From assembly GCF_048564905.1 (NCBI RefSeq), contig NC_132997.1, forward strand, positions 74,722,271 through 74,786,270: a stretch of 64,000 nucleotides of DNA, given 5' to 3'. Below, in pieces: positions 54,216 to 64,000 of the stretch. The notes under the pieces are model-generated. The model was not told the DNA's origin, made no database searches, and was given only the letters and a program-made list of their open reading frames with translations. Source of the DNA: Vicugna pacos. Taxonomy: Eukaryota; Chordata; Mammalia; Artiodactyla; Camelidae. Made by a program: the position numbers and the translations under genes. Numbering within the stretch: position 1 is the stretch's first letter; the number at the start of each line of letters is the position of its first letter.

Positions 54216-55105
54216 GTTTTGTCTCATCTAAACTGTGGGAAAGATGATATAAGCTTCAGAGACCCCGTTAGCCATCCTAGGGTGAGGATTTGGCAGATTC
54301 CCAGGGAATGAATTGGCATGGTGCCTGGGCTCTGAGGGGGGGCTGGTACTTCCAAGCCCAGGGCATCATGGGAGTATGGGTGGTTCTGCTCCTCACGGGG
54401 CGTGAGGCCCACAGGGGCAGCTTGGTGAGGGGCTGATGGGGGAGAAGCCAGGTGAGGCATGGCTTCTCTGCCTGGCTTTCCTCTGCTGGCTCAGTTATGG
54501 GGAAGAAGCCTCTCTCCTGGGTCCGTGGCAGCCATATCCTTGCACACCCCTTGTCAGCCTGGGACAGGACCCATCGGGCCCTGGGAAGCAAAGGAACCTC
54601 CGGGCAGCTCTGGGCTGCTGCATACCCATCACCACCTCCTGATTCCGATTCTGTGGTCTGGCTTCCTTGGGCCAAAAGCAGGGGGTGTGTGAAAACCACA
54701 GGGTTTACAGAAGCTCATGGTGCCACTGAGAGGCAGAATTGTGTACTGCACCCTCAGAGCAACTCAGCTGCTGGGAAACTTCTCTGTGACCTCAAAACCA
54801 GCAGCTGCTCCCACCTGCAAGGACTTTTCTGTGGCTTCCAGGGGGCACAGTGCAAAGATGGAGTCCAGTTGGTGGTGACTCTCTCCTGACCACCAGCCCC
54901 TGGGGTGCTGCCTTTCTCCCGGAGGGTCTTTTATCCTGGGAAACCCTACCCCGCTTCTCCACAGCTCTGGAAGGACTTACAGTGAGGACGTTTCTGGCAG
55001 GAGGCACCTGGTTTGGGCTTTACTGTTCCATGGATGAAGTCAGTGCAAAGAGCACCCTAAGTCAGACCTGAATCGGAGCTCCAGCTTCGTGACAGTAGCA
55101 TATGG
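54216..55105. other. Single-copy non-coding sequence
   Basis: Overlapping frames of 71-145 codons on both strands, none recognisable. Expected to be CRTAC1 intron on the minus strand. Confidence 0.5.
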
Positions 55106-55109
55106 TAGA

Positions 55110-55175
55110 GACTCCTGGAGCTTCAGTTTCCCCAGCTGTAAAACAGGGATACTGATACTTTACAGAATTGCCTAC
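55110..55175 (+). repeat. MIR SINE core fragment
   Basis: 'cttcagtttccccagctgta' with 'aaacagggatactgatactt'. Confidence 0.7.
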
Positions 55176-55181
55176 ACTTGT

Positions 55182-55357
55182 GTTTCTCATCGTTGGTCGT
55201 AATCAAAGTCACCTGGGGAGCAAGAAAAACTGCTGATGCCTGGTCCGATTCCCAGGGACCCTGATTTCATTCTTCTAGGGTGCAGCCTGGATATCAGGAG
55301 TTTTTCAAGTTCCCCTGGAGATTCCGGTGTGAAGGCAAGGTTGAGAACCTCTGGTTT
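55182..55357. mobile_element. MER5-like hAT-Charlie element, nearly complete
   Basis: 'gtgtttctcatcgttggtcg', 'aatcaaagtcacctggggag', 'gcctggatatcaggagtttt' and the terminal 'ggcaaggttgagaacctctg'. Confidence 0.75.
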
Positions 55358-55419
55358 TGACAGCACCTAGAGTCCATGAGCTTTTCACAGACCTCTGACA
55401 ATGCCTGAGACCTGAATGA

Positions 55420-55700
55420 AAAAGTGTATTGGTTCCACGAATAAAGCCAGACATAGAATGAGTGTGAACTCTATGATTCCCCAATAGCAAATTCTAATAC
55501 GGGCAAAACGAATCTATCGTGTAAGAAGTCAGGATGGTAGCTGCCCTGGGGCGGGAGGGCAGCAAGTGGAAGGGGGCCCGATGGTCCATTGCTCCAGCAG
55601 TTAGACAGGTGTACTCACTTTGAGTCCATTGAGCTGTTACACTTCAGATCTGCATATTTTCTATATGTATGATGCATTTCAATAAAATTTATCAAGAAAG
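55420..55700 (+). mobile_element. Old L1 3' UTR fragment
   Basis: Sense L1M end: 'actctatgattccccaatag', 'caaaacgaatctatcgtgta', 'ggatggtagctgccctgggg', 'ttgagctgttacacttcaga' and 'tgcatttcaataaaatttat'. The only plus-strand L1 recognised here. Confidence 0.75.
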
Positions 55701-55809
55701 TTTATTTGCTCCAGAATAGGAAAAGAAAACACAAAACTGAAATGAATGTTTTATGACATGATTACAAAATATACATTATGTCAGTCAACTGCAGTTTGAC
55801 TCAGCTAGT

Positions 55810-55860
55810 ATGTGCGCGTGTCTGTGTGTGTGTGTATGTGTGCGATTGTGGATTGTGGGT
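55810..55860. repeat. (TG)n-rich tract
   Basis: Interrupted TG/TGCG units. Confidence 0.85.
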
Positions 55861-56389
55861 GTATATGGAAATGTTTGATATGATTTTAAAGGGGTGGAGC
55901 CTTTAAAAGAGAAGGTCCCTGGTACTGAAGGAAATCTTAAAACAGCCCAGGTTTCTGCCAGGAGCTCTTATGCTTGACCCCCAGCACTTGTATGCAGAAT
56001 GATGTACCTTTAGGGAAGGGAATCCATAGCTTTCAGCAGATTCTCAAAATGACCCGCCCCAAAAGGTGAAGAACAACTGGTTTTGAAGTCAGTGACAAAC
56101 TAGCTGTGAATGTGCCTGGCATGAAATAAGTGTTCTTTCCCTCCTTTCAGAGTCCAGCCTTCCAAGGGTTCCGTATGACCCTTCTCAGGCTGATTTGGGA
56201 GGATTTATTCTCCTGGTGGTGCTGAGGGCAGACTGTGCTGTGCTCACAGCTCTTCCTCTGAGGCCATTTAAAGGGCCTGCCACTTCAGCATCTTCTGGAC
56301 AGAACTTAGTGTGCACCACCCTGGACTCGTGGTTCTGACTGGGATGATGGGGGAGGTGGAAGAGTCTGAAGGGAGTCAGAGGGCTGGAC

Positions 56390-56470
56390 CAGTCCGCGGA
56401 CCCCCAGTCAATCACTTAACCACACCGAGTCTCAGCTTGCCATTTGTAAAATGAATGCATTGTGAGAACA
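56390..56470 (+). repeat. MIR SINE core fragment
   Basis: 'tcaatcacttaaccacaccg', 'agtctcagcttgccatttgt' and 'aaaatgaatgcattgtgaga'. Confidence 0.75.
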
Positions 56471-56599
56471 CGTCTTTGTAAATGATAATCTGTTTCTCTA
56501 AGATATAACGTTATTGTTGAAATTACACTACGACCTCATTATACAGTGGCCTCATGCTAGAGATTTGTCTACATAAAGGGTCCACCGATTCCCTAACGT

Positions 56600-56790
56600 A
56601 TGCCAGGAATTCAGGTACACTGTTATTCCACTTCATTCTCTAGCACTCTGGTGGGTGGTTATATTTGAATTTTCATTTTATAGACGAGGAAAGTGGATGG
56701 TTAGGTAGCCTGATGAGCGCCCACAACTAGTAAGCATCAGAGCAAAACCTGAACCCAAGTCTTTGCCCCGAAGCCCTGCCCTCATTTGGC
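56600..56790 (-). repeat. MIR SINE
   Basis: 'ttttcattttatagacgagg', 'cgcccacaactagtaagcat' and 'aaaacctgaacccaagtctt'. Confidence 0.8.
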
Positions 56791-58005
56791 CACTGTGTGT
56801 CACAGTCAGACAAAAGGCTCCGTCCTACCTGGATTGACCCATGAAGACAGATTCCCGACTCAGAGAGAAGCACGTGGGCAAATGCAGACACAGAAAAATT
56901 AGATCTGCAGGGGCACGAAGGGGCTAGTTATTTTGGAGTAATTCAAGTTATTGATTTCCGTAATGGAAAAGCGACTGGGGACCAGCTACCACCTGAGAGC
57001 AATGCCGCGCAAGGTCCCCAAAGGGGAAATGTTATACACAGCTTACAGCACCTTGTGGATGAGGCTGGCCTTCCTCCTGTCCCAGTTCCTCGGTGAACTC
57101 TTGGGGGGCGGGAGTCCGTCTTACTCATTTCCACCACCTTACTCCCCCGCCCCAAGTGTCTGTCGCAGGGTCTCACCCTTGGCAGGTGGACGGGAAATGC
57201 AGCCCATCACAGGCTGGCAGGAAGAGACAAGAACACACAGGTGTGAAATCCTCAGGCCCCTGGGGCAACGTGCCGCTGAGAAGCTGCTTAGGCAGACGCA
57301 GACACAGACAGGTAAGTGGTTGCCGAGTGACACCACTCAATTGCAAGTGGTCACTGAATAACTCAATCAAAGCGTGACTGACCCCAGGCCACCCCATGCA
57401 CTGGGCAGCTGCTTTCAGTAATGTTGCCCTGGCCGTGATCATGTGGCTCTGCTCATGATCTTCACCTGGGAGAGGAGGGGAGGAAGTGTGTATCCTGACC
57501 CCACTCAGCCCTGGCCTGCTGCTCCTGGGCACCATTATATTGAGGTGGGTAAATCTTTGTGGGGCTGAGTGCTTTGCCTGGAAAGGCCGGGCCTGGGTCC
57601 CTAGAGGGTGAACTACCATGGGTAGAGGGATGGAGGGATGGACAGATAGATGGATAAGTGGATGGATACAGAGAAGATGTGCACGGGGAGATGACTGATA
57701 GATCAGAGGTAAGGGAGAGGGCTGCCTGGCTTGAGATGGATGCTTGCAGACTGTGGAGAGGCAGGTGAATGGATGGGTACGGATCGGCCCTTCAAAGGGA
57801 AGATGCTGTGTAACTGGTCCCCAAATGAACTTCGCATTTATAACTATGAGTGATGGTTGTGTCTTGTTGGGAAGGATTCTTACAGGTCTAACGTGGCCCC
57901 AGTTAATGACTTATGGATTATTGCAAAATCAGGCACTGCGAGAAGTGAAACCAGGAGGTTAAAGGGCCTGAACAGATTTTATAATAATATCCGCATTTTG
58001 TCAAT
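56791..58005. other. Single-copy non-coding sequence
   Basis: A 136-codon plus-strand frame at 56951-57361 contains a good splice donor (ACAG|GTAAGTGG at about 57310). It matches no family I know and overlaps minus-strand frames. I do not call it a gene. A (GATG)n tract lies at 57621-57668. Confidence 0.4.
57621..57668. repeat. (GGAT/GATA)n microsatellite
   Basis: Degenerate four-base units 'gatggagggatggacagata' and following. Confidence 0.9.
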
Positions 58006-58009
58006 CTGG

Positions 58010-58170
58010 CCCTTACATGCTCTATCCTGGTGAAGCTTCACAAAGGCTCTATGAGGTTGTTATGCCTCCATTTTCAGTGGATGAAGAAACTGAGGCTCAG
58101 AGAGGTGAAATAGCTTATATATGGCCACTTAGAGTGGGGTACCTGGAATATAAGCCTAAGTCCATCTGAT
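58010..58170 (-). repeat. MIR SINE
   Basis: 'gatgaagaaactgaggctca', 'gagaggtgaaatagcttata' and 'gaatataagcctaagtccat'. Confidence 0.85.
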
Positions 58171-58194
58171 CCCAGAGTCAATTTAAGAATAGAT

Positions 58195-58220
58195 GGAAAG
58201 AAGGAAGGAAGGAGGGAGGG
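58195..58220. repeat. (GGAA)n tract
   Basis: Six GGAA/GGAG units. Confidence 0.85.
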
Positions 58221-59025
58221 CTGCAGGATTTGGGGATCAGCTCTCCAGAAAAGACCATAGCATTTGGCACATGAGACACCCTGTGCATTGGGTTAGGCTT
58301 TGAGATGTCCTGGCTCCCTTCTTCCTCTGTCCTCTCTGAGTCTGCCTTCAAGGCCTATACATCTGCGCCTGGGGACTGGAAAGTGCAGAAAAGGTATACA
58401 TGAGGTTTGCCTTCTTCCCATTTGGCCTAAGCTTGTCCCTCTGCTCTGGTCCCCATGAGCAGTAGGGGAACATGACTGCTTTTCTGCTTCCCCTGGAGCT
58501 CTGCACCCAGGTCTGGGGCCAGGGGAGGAGACTCAGCACTTAGAATTTGGCGGTGGGGGGGGCATTAAATGATTCTGGGGGATAAGTCCTTCATGGCTGC
58601 TCTGGGTCTGGCCATGAAGAAGGACAATGAGCCACCTTTATGGGAATTATTCTGGGCACCTTCTGGCAGGCAGGCCGGCAGGCTGGGATCATGAGGTTCT
58701 GGGCAGGACTTTCTGGGAAGAGGTGGCACAGATTCTCCTTCTGTCCCCACCCTTGTCCCCTATGCTGCTGGCCCTGCCCACAGCTCCCTTTCTCTCAGCC
58801 GAGCAGGACCCTCTCGGCACCAGGCACCTCCCTGCAGCTCTCTCATCCCGGCTGTGCTCCATGCTCCGAGCATGGTGCCTGGATTCACTTGGTGGGCACC
58901 TCCCCTGACTCCGATTCGTGTCAGCATGACGGAAAGAACAAACACTGTCCCCCACCCCCACCATATTTCTGAAATGGTTGATACAGTTGTGCTTCTGAAA
59001 TACTTTGAGTTTTCGGAGAAGGCGG
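58221..59025. other. Single-copy non-coding sequence
   Basis: No gene or repeat seen. Frames near 58,627-58,972 overlap on both strands. Confidence 0.5.
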
Positions 59026-59029
59026 CACA

Positions 59030-59200
59030 GTGAGGAAGAGGAGCCCAGGCAGGAGTCAGTTTCCCGGTGAGGCTGTGGTCCTTGGGAAAGTCACTGCTCC
59101 TTTTTGAGTCTCAGTTTCCACATCCGAGCAGGCTGGGGCAGGACTAGATGATGTCTCAGGTGCCGGATTTAGTGATCTAGGATTCTGTGATTGTTGAGGG
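59030..59200 (+). repeat. MIR SINE
   Basis: 'gtccttgggaaagtcactgc', 'gagtctcagtttccacatcc' and 'ggactagatgatgtctcagg'. Confidence 0.85.
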
Positions 59201-59559
59201 CTGAATCCCCAGGCCAGTTCACTAGTTCCTGGTGACCTCTGCTCTGTGAAGCCCAGTCAATGCCATGCCCTCCTTGCTGGGTTTACTGTATTTTATGACT
59301 ATTCTTGTGGAAAATGGCCCTGCGTGAGAACTAAGCTGAGCCCTTCAGCACAGCCCAGGCCCCAGGAAGGATTGCTCTGCTCCCTCATGGCCATTTTCGG
59401 TCCTGAGATCTCTTCCCTGAGAAGCTGTCAGCTCCTGTGTCCTCCACATCTCCCGTGCTGCAGGCTTCCGGTGACCTGGGCCATGGCAGGGTGTGCTGGG
59501 AGGCACATGAGCTTTGGCGTTGAATGGATCCAGGCTCCATCATGAACTTTGCTACTTAG

Positions 59560-59720
59560 GAATACTGACAACATTCCTGATTTATTGGGAGCTTACTAGG
59601 TACCAGGCCCCCATCAAGTATTGTCTATCATCTTGTTTAATATAATAACTCTGTGTAGTATGGATTATCCCCATTTTACAGATGAGAAAACTGAAGCTCA
59701 AAAAGCCAGCTCACCTATTT
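59560..59720 (-). repeat. MIR SINE
   Basis: 'gagcttactaggtaccaggc', 'ttatccccattttacagatg' and 'agaaaactgaagctcaaaaa'. Confidence 0.9.
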
Positions 59721-60010
59721 CAAATGCCCCTTTCTCAGCGAGGCCCACCCTGACCCACCCTATTTCTGATGGCATTCCGCCTCTATCTCAGCACTCCCAG
59801 TTTGCCTTAATGCTGCTTCCTCCTTCTCCCCAGAAGCGCTAACTTCTGACATGCCATATACTTTACTTATTATGTTGCATAGAGCCTGCCATATGTCGCC
59901 AGGGCTTTCGGGAATCTTTGTCAGCGATGTTTACAGATGTAGATCCCAAGCCACTAGAACAATGCCCAGCACATAGTAGCTGTCTGATCAGTATATGCCG
60001 AGTGACAACT
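59705..60010 (+). repeat. L2 LINE 3' end
   Basis: 'ctcagcgaggcccaccctga', 'gcttcctccttctccccaga' and 'actagaacaatgcccagcac' with 'atagtagctgtctgatcagt'. Confidence 0.75.
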
Positions 60011-60034
60011 GGTTAAATAATTTGCCCTGGTGTC

Positions 60035-60205
60035 AGTTACTGACCTAGCCATGTGACCTTGGGTAACTTATTATTTCTGAGCCTCAGTTTCTTTGGTCAT
60101 AAACAGACTAATAGCATTTATCCTACAGGCTGGGTGGAGGGATTCATGGAGACACAGATGTAAAGTTCCCGGCACATGACAAGCAGTCTATAAATGTTAG
60201 CTTCC
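60035..60205 (+). repeat. MIR SINE
   Basis: 'catgtgaccttgggtaactt', 'gagcctcagtttctttggtc' and 'gcagtctataaatgttagct'. Confidence 0.95.
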
Positions 60206-61095
60206 TTCCCCAGGAGAGTTTTTTCTTTTTGCTTCTCACTGTTCTCTGGTGGCCCACCCTTTGACCTCTTGGCTGTTTAACAGCAATTTTTTCAGAGGAC
60301 AAGTGCTGAGGGAGGGGTTGGCATTATCTGTGGAGTTAACCAGCCCATGTTCTCTTGCCCTCCTTCCTCCTTCTAGGATGTGCCTGTTGCTAAGGAGACA
60401 CAGCATCAGCCCCTGACAGTGTGTGGCTGGGGTCTGGTCCACATGGAAGGAGAGAGACGGCGGCTGACTCCGGGGAGGGAGAGAAAGGGAGAGACTTCCT
60501 TAGCGTGCCTCCTGAGCTAAGAGTCTGGGTGAGGGTATCACTCTAAAATTTGCTGGAAAAACCCAGCTGGCTCCTTGAGAAAATGAAGCGTTTGTCCTCC
60601 TGTCTCCTACAGCTCTGGGATGATGACCAACAGCTCTGTTCAGCGGTGGGAGTGGAATCCCTGCTCGGGCTACAGTCCGGAGGTGGGCGCTGGTCAGGGT
60701 GTGATGCCCAGACCCTGGGAGGGGGCCATAGCAGCCAGAGTGACACATAATCAAACTCCTGGCCCTCAGAATGGCACCTCCCCAGAGCAGGGCTGGCGAC
60801 TGAGTAGATGCTTGAAGGGGCCACTTGGGTGATGCACAACTCTGCGTCCACGAAGGCTGGCCAAACAGGCCCGGTGAGGGGATTCACACAGGCCCCACCA
60901 TCTCTTCCTGCAGCTTGAATGCGACTGCGGAGACTGTCTCAGATCCTGGGCGCTCTAGGGATTCTATTTCTTCTTTCCCAACCCATCCCTGGACCCTGGG
61001 CAGCATGAGAGACCATGGCTTTTGTGTAACCAGTTAGCCAGCCCGAATGGGGAAGGGAGAGCAGAGGCTGGGGCCACCAGACTGCCTGATGGAGT
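60206..61095. other. Single-copy non-coding sequence
   Basis: No exon of CRTAC1 or any other gene recognised on either strand. Confidence 0.5.
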
Positions 61096-61099
61096 ACTG

Positions 61100-61290
61100 C
61101 CTCTGCCTGTCCCAGCCGTGTGCCCCTGGACACAGCATTTAGCTTCTCTATTAAATGAGGATCATACTAGCACTTTCCTCCAGGGGTTGTTGGAGGAGTC
61201 AACAAGCTGATTCTCGTAAAGAGTTTAGATCTGACCCAGACACGCCAAGCTAACTAAATGTGAGCTATTATTGTCATTTTAAGGTGTAGA
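61100..61290 (+). repeat. MIR SINE
   Basis: 'tgtgcccctggacacagcat', 'ctctattaaatgaggatcat' and 'atgtgagctattattgtcat'. Confidence 0.8.
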
Positions 61291-61904
61291 TTCCTGGAAG
61301 AGGAACATTTTTGGGCAGAGTAACAATGGTCTTATTATTTTATTATTTAGCTTTTCTTGAAAAATGAGAAGTTCTGGTAATGCTGGTCTATCTTCCTGCT
61401 CCGCTGTGGTGAGCAGCGGCTGCCCCCTCAGCCACACCAGCTCCTCTATTTGCATAATCCTTTCTAGCCCATTCCTTTGTTTGTCAGCCCCTGAAGGCAT
61501 CTGCTATTTCTGTTACAAACTCAAATCCAGCATAAGCCAACAAAGATGTCAGGAACCTGAGTGGGACCAGGGGACAAAAAAAAGACTGAATTGTCTGTGC
61601 TGAGAGGGGAAGGACTGGAGTTTGGCCCCATGGGCCTCAGAGGAAGGAGAATTATTGCAAAGAGGTGGATGGGACCCTGAGCCTGGCAAGCTTGGGTGAG
61701 GCTCTGTGCCCACCCATCCGAGGCTGGTTCAGCACAGACCAGGAAACACACTGGACTGAGGCACTTGGCTCAGAAAGCCTGGCCCCCCGGGCCCCTTGGA
61801 CAGGCCCTGTTATTTGGCGACAGGTGATGCTGAGTTGGTTCGGCACCTGCCTGTTCTCTGAATCCTTTAGCTTCGTATTTCTTCCAACATAAGTATCTTG
61901 GGGG

Positions 61905-62030
61905 CAGGGGACTTGACCCCCTCATTGGAGGGACCTTGTTACAGTCCTCATGGGAGGGACCCAGGGCTTGTCACACAGGAGGTTCTCAATACATGCTTGT
62001 TGAATAAATATATGAATGAACACAGAGAGC
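61905..62030 (+). repeat. L2 LINE 3' terminus
   Basis: 'acccagggcttgtcacacag', 'gaggttctcaatacatgctt' and 'gttgaataaatatatgaatg'. Confidence 0.8.
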
Positions 62031-62129
62031 TAGCTTTCTGATATAGCAATCCAGGAATTTAGCCAGACTTTTTGGAAGGCCCCTTTGAGTCTTATTCCAT
62101 CCCATCCCATCCCCGGGCCCTCCATCTGG

Positions 62130-62250
62130 CTCGAGGAAGGCAGTGCCAGGACAGCAACCATATCACCTTCGCTTACCGCTGTACATCCAGAACCTAGCTC
62201 AGCACCTGGCACAACCTTTGTTGGAAAAAAAACAGACGTTGAATGAAAGC
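62130..62250 (+). repeat. L2-like 3' terminus
   Basis: 'cgctgtacatccagaaccta', 'gctcagcacctggcacaacc' and 'gttgaatgaaag'. Confidence 0.65.
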
Positions 62251-62699
62251 CTTCTTACCCTGGAGTTGGGATATAGTAGTTGTGTTCTTAGCAGCTGGGG
62301 GATTTTTGAACTCCTCTTTGTAACTCATCTGGCTCCATCCAGCAGGTAGGGTAAAACCACATAAACATACCCTGTTAGAAGAAACTCAGTGTGTAGGGAT
62401 TCAAGGTTCTTACTTATAAGGCGTCCTCTGAAGTTTGCTGTCAGCTTGGATCTCCTGATGTCCTTGTCAGGCTGTCACACTAGCTGTCTTGTTCCTTATT
62501 TCTCATGCTGCGTGTGCAGCCAGTCAATGGACACTGCTATCTTGTTATTTACCGTGCATTGGAACTATTGCCTCTGTGGGTTTTGGGTTTTATTTATCTC
62601 ACTATCTTAGATCCACTTGTTCATTTCTAAAAAGGCAGCATCTTCCACAATAACTAGGGAATAGTCTGAACAGTGATAGTGATGTCTGTTACCCCCTGA

Positions 62700-62810
62700 C
62701 GAGACAGTGTGATGGGAGAGGGCTCCAGCCTTGGCTCAGGGACCAGCTGGCTTGTGACCTTGGGCAGATCACTTCATCTCTCTGAGTTTCATCTCAGGGA
62801 CCCTTGCAGA
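62700..62810 (+). repeat. MIR SINE fragment
   Basis: 'gcttgtgaccttgggcagat' and 'cacttcatctctctgagttt'. Confidence 0.85.
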
Positions 62811-63379
62811 TCTTAATTCCATGTCTACACACAGGACGGGGCTTCCCAGAAGTGAAGCGATTTTTAATTGGATGTATGACTTTCTGTGAGATTGTAGCTG
62901 TTTTTATTTTAAAACTTTTCATTTAAGTTCCTGTTCTGAGTGAAAAAAAAAACAGCACTAGCTATGAGGAATTAATATTTTGTGATTTATTGGGTGTATT
63001 ATTATATCTGAAAATGGTAGTGTTTTTTTTTGTTAAATATGTTTTTAAAAGGCTTGGGGCATTCTTAAGTATTAAGATTTAAGTATAAAGTCTTAAGACT
63101 TTGTTATATCTTGGGGTGGCTTTTTCCCCATGAGGAATAGGTCTGGGATTTACAACATACCTTCACTACGGAGGCTCGTTGTGAAAGTATTCTGTGGTGT
63201 TAAATCATTCCCAAAGGTGAAGCTTCCAGGAGCTTCCAGGCTTCTGAGCATATTGCAGAGGAGAACAAATTACAAGGCTCTTTCTAGAAATCAGGGTAAT
63301 TTGTGACTAGCCATGCTTATGTCCAGTAACATACTAATGGGTTTTAGAAAGGAAAGGCCCCCTAGGGATATACCAGCCC
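62811..63379. other. AT-rich single-copy sequence
   Basis: No open frame, RNA or repeat recognised. Confidence 0.5.
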
Positions 63380-63435
63380 AATTCTCCTGTCATTTAGATT
63401 AGGGAAACTGAGGCCTAGTGACCTCCCCAGAGTGT
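63380..63435 (-). repeat. MIR SINE fragment
   Basis: 'tcatttagattagggaaact' and 'gaggcctagtgacctcccca'. Confidence 0.55.
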
Positions 63436-64000
63436 TCCCTCCATGTCTGTCCCTTGTTCATCCCACATCCCTTACCTGGTCTAAACCCCAGTCCCCATAC
63501 GTGAACATTGGTGCACACACCCGATGTTGTTCATGCCTAGGGGCAGACACCTTATCTCATGACTTGCTTTCCAAGGGCCACACGCATGACGGAAGGGCTG
63601 CTGCTAATTCAGTATTCCAAACAGCTCTACTTGCTCCAGACACATTTTTTTTTTCAACAGCTCGATACTAATATCCAGCAGAGAGTTTATTGGCGTAGTT
63701 TCTCTAGAAAGAGGCTGGAAGACTTAACAAGTTCAAAGCTTAACATTTTTATCAAGAGTCCCAAAGGGCCACCCTTTTGCCCTCCCATCATCAACACCAA
63801 CCCCAATATGGCTTTCTCTACCACCGGTGGTCGGGGCCTGCAGAGCAGAAACAGCACAGGCCAAACCAGCAGGCACGTGACACATTATCGACTCAACTGA
63901 GCAAGCAACCACCTGGGAGCCATCTTTGTTAAGGGCAAAATAAGCTGCTCATGACACTGGAGGATACAGAAAAGACAGGACTATCTTGATTCTTCTGAAG
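63436..64000. other. Single-copy sequence to the end of the window
   Basis: A 113-codon plus-strand frame (63559-63900) has no recognisable domain; no gene called. Confidence 0.45.

Noticed and set aside
56951-57361. 136-codon plus-strand frame with a consensus donor at its end
   Set aside because: No acceptor partner, no similarity I recognise, and overlapping frames on the other strand; kept only as a note.
1-64000. CRISPR arrays, bacterial operons, intact transposons or an intact provirus
   Set aside because: All repeat structure is explained by decayed mammalian repeats and microsatellites; no long intact frame with mobile-element domains exists.

Overview
This is mammalian nuclear DNA, most likely from a camelid (camel, alpaca or relative). 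Two copies of a tRNA-Ala-derived SINE of the camelid Vic-1 type, each with target-site duplications, point to Camelidae. The rest of the repeat landscape (MIR, L2, old L1, MaLR/ERVL LTRs, hAT-Charlie MER elements) is generic to placental mammals. I cannot tell which camelid it is.

Layout. From 1 to about 39,500 I find no protein-coding gene. This is intergenic sequence made of ancient repeats (many MIR and L2, six minus-strand L1 pieces, one MLT1-type and one MER21-type LTR, several MER5/MER20-type DNA transposons, two Vic-1-like SINEs) separated by single-copy sequence. A CpG island at about 39,680-40,230 opens GOLGA7B, a five-exon gene on the plus strand (coding exons 40206-40217, 47375-47500, 49580-49732, 49819-49920, 51101-51211; 167 residues). 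GOLGA7B is the paralogue of GOLGA7/GCP16 and an accessory subunit of zDHHC palmitoyl-transferases. Its 3' UTR runs to a poly(A) signal at 52260 or 53007. From there to 64,000 is repeat-rich non-coding sequence, which on the minus strand should be intron of CRTAC1.

Main observations. (1) The last GOLGA7B coding exon is also coding on the other strand. Minus-strand 51225-51086 is the terminal exon of the long (A-type) CRTAC1 isoform, and the two frames are codon-aligned, so the Ser/Gly tail of GOLGA7B is the reverse complement of the Ala/Thr tail of CRTAC1. (2) Within 225 bp upstream of the GOLGA7B ATG are three REST/NRSF (RE1)-like sites, two of them with an intact core. A six-codon upstream ORF follows the first site immediately. 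(3) Two G-quadruplex-forming runs lie in the first 350 nt of intron 1. (4) The 86-nt intron 3 has no in-frame stop; if retained it would give a 157-residue product with a different C-terminus.

Together these suggest a neuron-restricted GOLGA7B under REST control, converging tail to tail with CRTAC1 and sharing protein-coding DNA with it. I saw no RNA gene, CRISPR array or intact mobile element.
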